64,000 nt of DNA, taken from positions 1,640,001 to 1,704,000 of the forward strand of contig NZ_CP009913.1 in the NCBI RefSeq assembly GCF_000785515.1, read 5' to 3'. Position numbers and translations under genes: made by a program. Below the pieces are notes generated by a model, which did no database searches, was not told the origin of the DNA, and saw only the letters and a list, made by a program, of their open reading frames with translations. This document shows, piece after piece, positions 60,687 to 64,000 of the stretch; the first letter of the stretch is position 1; every line of letters starts with the position of its first letter. Source of the stretch: Streptococcus salivarius (lineage in GTDB: Bacteria; Bacillota; Bacilli; Lactobacillales; Streptococcaceae).

Positions 60687-61247
60687 TTATGTCACAATCT
60701 CCAATAATGATTTATGGCCATCAACAAGCAAGGTATCCAGACCTGCTGCTCGACCAGCCTCTATATCTATCTGGCGGTCACCTATGACCAAGCCATGTTT
60801 AATATCGTATTTGTTAATTAAATAAAGAAAACTATCTGGACTAGGCTTTCTAGCAAAACCATTTTCAGAAGTTACAACCTCCGTAAAATAAGGGGCAATC
60901 TCTGCCTTATCAAGGATGTCTAGCACCAAGTGATTACGGTGGCTAACCAAGAAATTACGCCCACCTTCTTCCACTATCTTAGCGAGGATAGCCTTAGCCC
61001 CCTCAAAAAGTACAGGCTCTTGCAAATGCTTAGCTTCCTCCTGTTTGTATAGGGTCCGAAAATCGGCTATATCGGGAGCAAATTTCGCGATAGCTGTGCT
61101 GGTTGATACCTTAAGGGCATCATAAATTTCTTGGTGCTCTGCCGTCCGACCAAATTGCTCTAAAGTTGCTAGAAAGGCTTGGGTTGATACCTGGTAATTA
61201 TCCAACAAGGTACCACCCAAATCCCAGATATAATCTCCATAATTCAT
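60687..61247 (-). CDS. HAD-superfamily protein with a variant motif I, probably leaderless
   Basis: The 186-residue protein starts MNYGDYIWDLGGTLLDNY. Motif I is DLGGT, so the second aspartate of the usual DxD pair is a glycine. Motif II is LVSHRN near residue 100, and motif III-IV is GLVIGDRQIDIEAG near residue 155. It should be HAD subfamily IA, but its catalytic power is unclear without the acid/base aspartate. The ATG at 61247 lies 7 nt from an extended -10 box with no room for a ribosome-binding site. A GTG start at 61292 would include the promoter and lacks a ribosome-binding site. Confidence 0.82.
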   Translation of the reverse strand: MNYGDYIWDLGGTLLDNYQVSTQAFLATLEQFGRTAEHQEIYDALKVSTSTAIAKFAPDIADFRTLYKQEEAKHLQEPVLFEGAKAILAKIVEEGGRNFLVSHRNHLVLDILDKAEIAPYFTEVVTSENGFARKPSPDSFLYLINKYDIKHGLVIGDRQIDIEAGRAAGLDTLLVDGHKSLLEIVT

Positions 61248-61254
61248 AACCTTA

Positions 61255-61263
61255 ATTATACCA
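61255..61263 (-). promoter_or_regulatory. Extended -10 promoter giving a leaderless HAD-gyrB transcript
   Basis: TGGTATAAT on the minus strand leaves only 7 nt before the ATG at 61247, so the A of ATG is the expected +1. Confidence 0.7.
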
Positions 61264-61294
61264 TAAAAGGTCAGATTTTGCTTGTTTTTCACAG

Positions 61295-61326
61295 CTAAAA
61301 AGGCTTGGATAAGCTATCCAAACCTT
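61295..61326 (-). terminator. Terminator after lrgB
   Basis: TTGGATA / TATCCAA, extended by AAGG/CCTT past single mismatches, is followed by TTTTT on the minus strand. Confidence 0.8.
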
Positions 61327-61332
61327 AATTTT

Positions 61333-62028
61333 TTATTTCAGAATCAAACTTGCCACAATAGGACTAATAAAGACATATAATATCCCTGTTACAGCGATCG
61401 AAAGACCACCCATGGCACCTGCAACTTGACCATATCTGAAGGCAGTTCCTGTACCAACAGCGTGTCCGGTCCCTCCGAGTGAAAGTCCGATAGCAACTGG
61501 ATCTTTAATGCCAATCATTTTTAAGAAGACAGGACCCAAGACAGAGGTTAAGATACCCGTAATAACAACGACGACCAAGGTTACTGTCGTAATCCCCTGC
61601 ATTTTTTCCGAAATCCCTACAGCCATGGCAGTTGTTACAGACTTAGGAAAGAGAGAAATGGCTAAGAAATAATCCATCCCAAAAAGCTTAGCAATCAAGG
61701 CTGTATAGCTTGTATTTAGGACACAAGCAACAGTTGAACCAATGAGAATACTCTTATAGTGATGGCGCATAAGGTGTAGATTCTTGTAGAAAGGAACTGC
61801 TAGAGCGACCGTTGAAGGAATAATCAAACTATTAAGATAAGACCCACCTACATAGTAATCCTTGTAGGAAATCCCTGTATAGTGCAAAATGACGATAATC
61901 AAAGCAGTCGATACAAGAAGAGGCGTTGTCAAAGGGTTAGGGAAGCGACGATAGATCAAAAGCCCTATTGTGTAAGCTAGTACAGAAAGGGTCAGCCCAA
62001 ACAAGGGTGTGTTAAAAAAATTAGCCAC
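61333..62028 (-). CDS. lrgB: LrgB family membrane protein
   Basis: The 231-residue protein has several membrane helices and the family motifs FPKSVTTAMAVGISEKMQG near residue 128 and GLSLGGTGHAVGTGTAF near residue 185. It works with LrgA in control of murein hydrolase activity, autolysis or pyruvate/glycolate transport (family knowledge). The start is GTG at 62028, 6-7 nt after GAGGAGG and overlapping the lrgA stop by 8 nt. Confidence 0.92.
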   Translation of the reverse strand: MANFFNTPLFGLTLSVLAYTIGLLIYRRFPNPLTTPLLVSTALIIVILHYTGISYKDYYVGGSYLNSLIIPSTVALAVPFYKNLHLMRHHYKSILIGSTVACVLNTSYTALIAKLFGMDYFLAISLFPKSVTTAMAVGISEKMQGITTVTLVVVVITGILTSVLGPVFLKMIGIKDPVAIGLSLGGTGHAVGTGTAFRYGQVAGAMGGLSIAVTGILYVFISPIVASLILK

Positions 62029-62395
62029 GTTTAACCTCCTCGTAATCACCTTCAAAATGTTTTTTGATGAAACCGACAACTACTGCAATCACCACAATAT
62101 TAAGAACCAGAGCTCCCATAATAATCAAAATAATAGGAACAATATTCGCTGAAATAGCATTCCATCGTTCCATAATACCGACACCTGCTGGCAAAAAGAG
62201 GATAGTCATATTGGCAATTAAAAACTCTGCAACAGCATGAATGTGGCGTAGACGAATCCACTTAAGCTGAAGAGCAATAAGAAGCAAGAATAGGCCAATA
62301 ATGCTTCCAGGAATAGGTAATTTGAAGAATGTTGAAATAGCTTCACCAATAACGGCAAACAAACAAATCAACATGAATTGAACGTAGTATTTCAC
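62021..62395 (-). CDS. lrgA: LrgA/CidA family holin-like protein
   Basis: The 124-residue protein with four membrane helices has the LrgA/CidA motif KLPIPGSIIGLFLL near residue 25 and FLPAGVGIMERW near residue 67. The start is GTG at 62395, 6 nt after AGGAGG; no ATG gives a proper spacing. In streptococci lrgAB is usually controlled by LytTR-type two-component regulators, which are not in the window. Confidence 0.92.
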   Translation of the reverse strand: MKYYVQFMLICLFAVIGEAISTFFKLPIPGSIIGLFLLLIALQLKWIRLRHIHAVAEFLIANMTILFLPAGVGIMERWNAISANIVPIILIIMGALVLNIVVIAVVVGFIKKHFEGDYEEVKRG

Positions 62396-62474
62396 GACTT
62401 GCCTCCTAGGTTTAATCACCTATTAGTCTACTCCTTTTTTTTTGAATTTCAAGAGTTTTCAGTAAATTCTTTTG

Positions 62475-62502
62475 AAAAATTGAGAGGCATAAATCAGCCT
62501 CT
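62475..62502 (-). terminator. Second hairpin downstream of tRNA-Thr
   Basis: AGAGGC / GCCTCT (62483-62488 and 62497-62502) with an 8-nt loop is followed by CAATTTTTC on the minus strand. It backs up the tRNA terminator ahead of lrgAB. Confidence 0.55.
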
Positions 62503-62509
62503 TTGAATA

Positions 62510-62535
62510 TAAAAAAATCCAACCCTAAGGCTGGA
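62510..62535 (-). terminator. Terminator of tRNA-Thr
   Basis: TCCAGCC / GGTTGGA (62518-62535) with a TTAG loop is followed by seven T's on the minus strand. Confidence 0.85.
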
Positions 62536-62547
62536 CTTTATCACAGA

Positions 62548-62618
62548 TGCCACCACCGAGAATTGAACTCGGAACGGAGCATTACCATTGCTCTATTATA
62601 CCATTTAACTATAGCGGC
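62548..62618 (-). tRNA. tRNA-Thr (anticodon GGT)
   Basis: The minus strand folds into a full cloverleaf of 71 nt: acceptor GCCGCTA / TGGTGGC with discriminator A, D arm GTTA-AATGGTA-TAAT, anticodon arm GAGCA-ATGGTAA-TGCTC, 4-nt variable loop, and T arm CCGAG-TTCAATT-CTCGG. The anticodon GGT reads ACC/ACU threonine codons. The 3' CCA is not encoded and must be added. It has its own promoter and terminator. Confidence 0.92.
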
Positions 62619-62628
62619 AACTGTTTTA

Positions 62629-62658
62629 ATCTTACCATACTTCTATTTACTGTGGCAA
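62629..62658 (-). promoter_or_regulatory. tRNA-Thr promoter
   Basis: On the minus strand -35 TTGCCA and -10 TAAGAT (with TGG before it) are 18 bp apart, and the -10 is 10 nt from the mature 5' end. Confidence 0.75.
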
Positions 62659-62675
62659 GATTTTTTGCTCATTTT

Positions 62676-63029
62676 TTATAAATTTAAGTCTTGGTAAGGC
62701 GTACGGTAACCAACCTGTAAAACCTTACCATCTTTAATCAAGATAGGACGTTTAATCAACATACCATCTGAAGCCAAGAGTTCAACAGCTTCATCAAGAG
62801 ATAGTGTCGGTAGCTTATCCTTTAAACCTAGAGAGCGGTAGGATTGACCACTCGTATTGAAGAATTTCTTAAGTTCTAAATCTGACCCTTCCAAAAGCTC
62901 TTTTAAAAATTGAGCTGAAGGTGGATTTTCCTTAATATTAATAGATTCAACATCTAAACCTAACTGGTTAAGTTCTGCTTTCGCCTTACGGCAAGTGCTA
63001 CATTTGGGATATTCATAAAAAGTGTACAT
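62676..63029 (-). CDS. ArsC/Spx-family thioredoxin-fold protein (internal start within the fusion)
   Basis: The 117-residue product starts at the internal ATG (63029), 6 nt after a good AAAAAAGGAG. It begins MYTFYEYPKCSTCRKAKAEL with the CxxC pair at residues 10 and 13, and has IKRPILIKDGKVLQVGY near the C-terminus, as in the YffB/ArsC/Spx family. The usual arginine-rich RNA-polymerase contact of true Spx cannot be judged. Function is probably a small redox protein or reductase. It may be the main product of this part of the frame. Confidence 0.8.
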   Translation of the reverse strand: MYTFYEYPKCSTCRKAKAELNQLGLDVESINIKENPPSAQFLKELLEGSDLELKKFFNTSGQSYRSLGLKDKLPTLSLDEAVELLASDGMLIKRPILIKDGKVLQVGYRTPYQDLNL

Positions 63030-63557
63030 GTTTTTCTCCTTTTTTCTAGCATAAGCTATCTCTCTGGGACTGTCAAACCTGATGTCTTCTAAACGCAATA
63101 GAAAACACTTGGCTTCTTCTCCTGCTGCATAATTACCTATCTGTCCACTGCTAGGTAAGACACGATGACAAGGGACCAGAATCAACCAAGGATTTTTACC
63201 AACAGCGGTTCCCACAGCCTGTGCGGATTTGCAGGAGATTTGCTGGCTAATCTGTCCATAGCTAATAGTCCGTCCATAAGGTATCTCCCCTAAAACTGAC
63301 CAGACTTTTTGTTGAAAATCTGTCCCCCTATCAGCTAGAGGGAGGATATCTGGACTTGGATTATCCCCCTTAAAATAAGCCTCTAACCAATTCTTGGTTA
63401 TTTTCAAGATAGAATTTGAGGTGTCTACTAGCTCCTCTTCCTTGATCCCTGCCTGAAAATGTTTTTGCCCTTCCAACCAAACACCATAAAGCGCTTGGTC
63501 ACTTGCCACCAAGCACAAGCGTCCAATAGGAGATAAATAATACTGACGATAAAGCAT
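62676..63557 (-). CDS. Ogt methyltransferase fused in frame to an ArsC/Spx-like protein
   Basis: The open frame is 293 residues. Residues 1 to about 165 form an O6-methylguanine-DNA methyltransferase: the methyl-acceptor cysteine is in LVPCHRVLPSSG near residue 130, preceded by GTAVGKNP, and followed by NYAAGEEAK. No stop codon occurs before an ArsC/Spx-like domain that starts at residue 177. In relatives these are normally separate genes. An internal AAGGAG and ATG suggest that the second part can also be made alone. The first ATG lies 6 nt from an extended -10 box, so the transcript may be leaderless. Confidence 0.8.
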   Translation of the reverse strand: MLYRQYYLSPIGRLCLVASDQALYGVWLEGQKHFQAGIKEEELVDTSNSILKITKNWLEAYFKGDNPSPDILPLADRGTDFQQKVWSVLGEIPYGRTISYGQISQQISCKSAQAVGTAVGKNPWLILVPCHRVLPSSGQIGNYAAGEEAKCFLLRLEDIRFDSPREIAYARKKEKNMYTFYEYPKCSTCRKAKAELNQLGLDVESINIKENPPSAQFLKELLEGSDLELKKFFNTSGQSYRSLGLKDKLPTLSLDEAVELLASDGMLIKRPILIKDGKVLQVGYRTPYQDLNL

Positions 63558-63563
63558 GTCTTT

Positions 63564-63572
63564 ATTATAACA
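63564..63572 (-). promoter_or_regulatory. Extended -10 promoter of the ogt fusion gene
   Basis: TGTTATAAT on the minus strand abuts the serA terminator T-run and leaves 6 nt before the ATG at 63557, implying a leaderless mRNA. Confidence 0.65.
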
Positions 63573-63600
63573 AAAAAGACAGGAATCTCTTGTTCCTGCC
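63572..63600 (-). terminator. Terminator after serA
   Basis: CAGGAA / TTCCTG arms (63580-63585 and 63593-63598), plus a G-T pair, are followed by TTTTTTG on the minus strand. Confidence 0.8.
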
Positions 63601-63610
63601 AGTTTAACTC

Positions 63611-64000
63611 TTATTTTTTGCCTTTAATCAAACGCACACGTACGATATTGTCGCTAGCCTCAAACTTAGCAACCAATTCATCAATCTTTTCCTTATCGGT
63701 TTCATCAAGGTCAAGAAGCGTGTAGGCGTAATCACCCTTAGAACGGTTGATGATATTATCAATATTGATATTAAAATCAGAAACCGCAGTAGAGATACGA
63801 GCCACAATATTAGGCACGTTTTTATTAATCAAGGTGATACGGTATGGAGCACTCAAGGCCTGTTGCACACGTGGGAAGTTAACAGAGTTAACAATTTCAC
63901 CTGTTTCCATAAAGCGACGGATAGTTTGACCTGCCATAATCGCACAGTTAAGTTCTGCTTCACCTGTTGAACCACCAACGTGTGGGAAGACTGTTACATT
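63611..64000 (-). CDS. serA: D-3-phosphoglycerate dehydrogenase, C-terminal part
   Basis: The frame is open from the window edge to the stop at 63611, giving about 129 C-terminal residues. The visible part begins within the catalytic region (PHVGGSTGEAELNCAIMAGQ) with the histidine typical of this dehydrogenase family. It continues into a C-terminal ACT domain (YRITLINKNVPNIVARISTAVSDFNINI in part). The enzyme makes phosphohydroxypyruvate, the first step of serine synthesis; serB is in the same window. Confidence 0.93.
   Translation of the reverse strand, partial: NVTVFPHVGGSTGEAELNCAIMAGQTIRRFMETGEIVNSVNFPRVQQALSAPYRITLINKNVPNIVARISTAVSDFNINIDNIINRSKGDYAYTLLDLDETDKEKIDELVAKFEASDNIVRVRLIKGKK

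Overview
The window is chromosomal DNA of a low-GC streptococcus, almost certainly of the Streptococcus salivarius group and most likely S. thermophilus. The evidence is gene content and order: an ami oligopeptide operon with two tandem AmiA-type binding proteins, prs-nifS-rex-radC, a complete rhamnose-polysaccharide (rgp/gac) locus, dnaG-rpoD, a double-substrate-domain GlnP, and gyrB-ezrA. There are no insertion sequences, prophage genes or rRNA genes. Most genes are housekeeping or transport genes packed into minus-strand operons.

Layout. 1-1706 (+): the end of a GntR regulator and a two-gene ABC exporter. 1757-10376 (-): the ami oligopeptide importer. 10613-13981 (-): relQ-nadK-rluD-pta, divergent from a CYTH phosphatase. 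14934-18860 (+): prs, cysteine desulfurase, DUF1831, rex and a class-I glutamine amidotransferase. 18918-33475 (-): radC and the cell-wall rhamnan locus. Its core rgpA-F and rmlD are separated by a five-gene AT-rich side-chain cassette. 33486-36799 (-): dnaG-rpoD-DUF59. 36962-37676: mscL and rpsU. 37870-41702 (-): three amino-acid binding lipoproteins and an aminotransferase. 41918-46317 (-): Nudix hydrolase, uvrB, small membrane proteins and a CPBP protease. 46517-49455 (+): glnPQ. 49529-54035 (-): obgE, a 42-residue DUF4044 gene, rsuA and small enzymes. 54283-55653 (+): a lipoprotein and an EamA transporter. 55691-56801: a solitary hicB, a tracrRNA and serB. 56913-64000 (-): ezrA, gyrB, HAD protein, lrgAB, tRNA-Thr, an ogt-arsC-like fusion and the end of serA.

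The most unusual feature is a structurally complete type II-A CRISPR tracrRNA at about 56011-56103 (+). It has an anti-repeat of the S. thermophilus CRISPR3 class, nexus, stem-loop and terminator, but no cas9, cas1, cas2, csn2 or CRISPR array lies beside it. It is squeezed between hicB and serB, and a strong promoter facing the other way now points into hicB. The simplest reading is the relic of a lost type II-A locus whose guide-scaffold RNA has stayed nearly intact.

Several regulatory circuits can be read directly. A CodY-like box lies at the amiA promoter, GlnR boxes upstream of glnPQ, a Rex-like site over the rex promoter, a PurR-like box upstream of prs, and cre-like sites at the lipoprotein and EamA genes. 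Hairpins between the amiA genes and amiC should set binding protein in excess over transporter. Two genes (HAD and ogt) have an extended -10 box 6-7 nt from the start codon and look leaderless. The radC ribosome-binding site is the 3' arm of the rgp-operon terminator.
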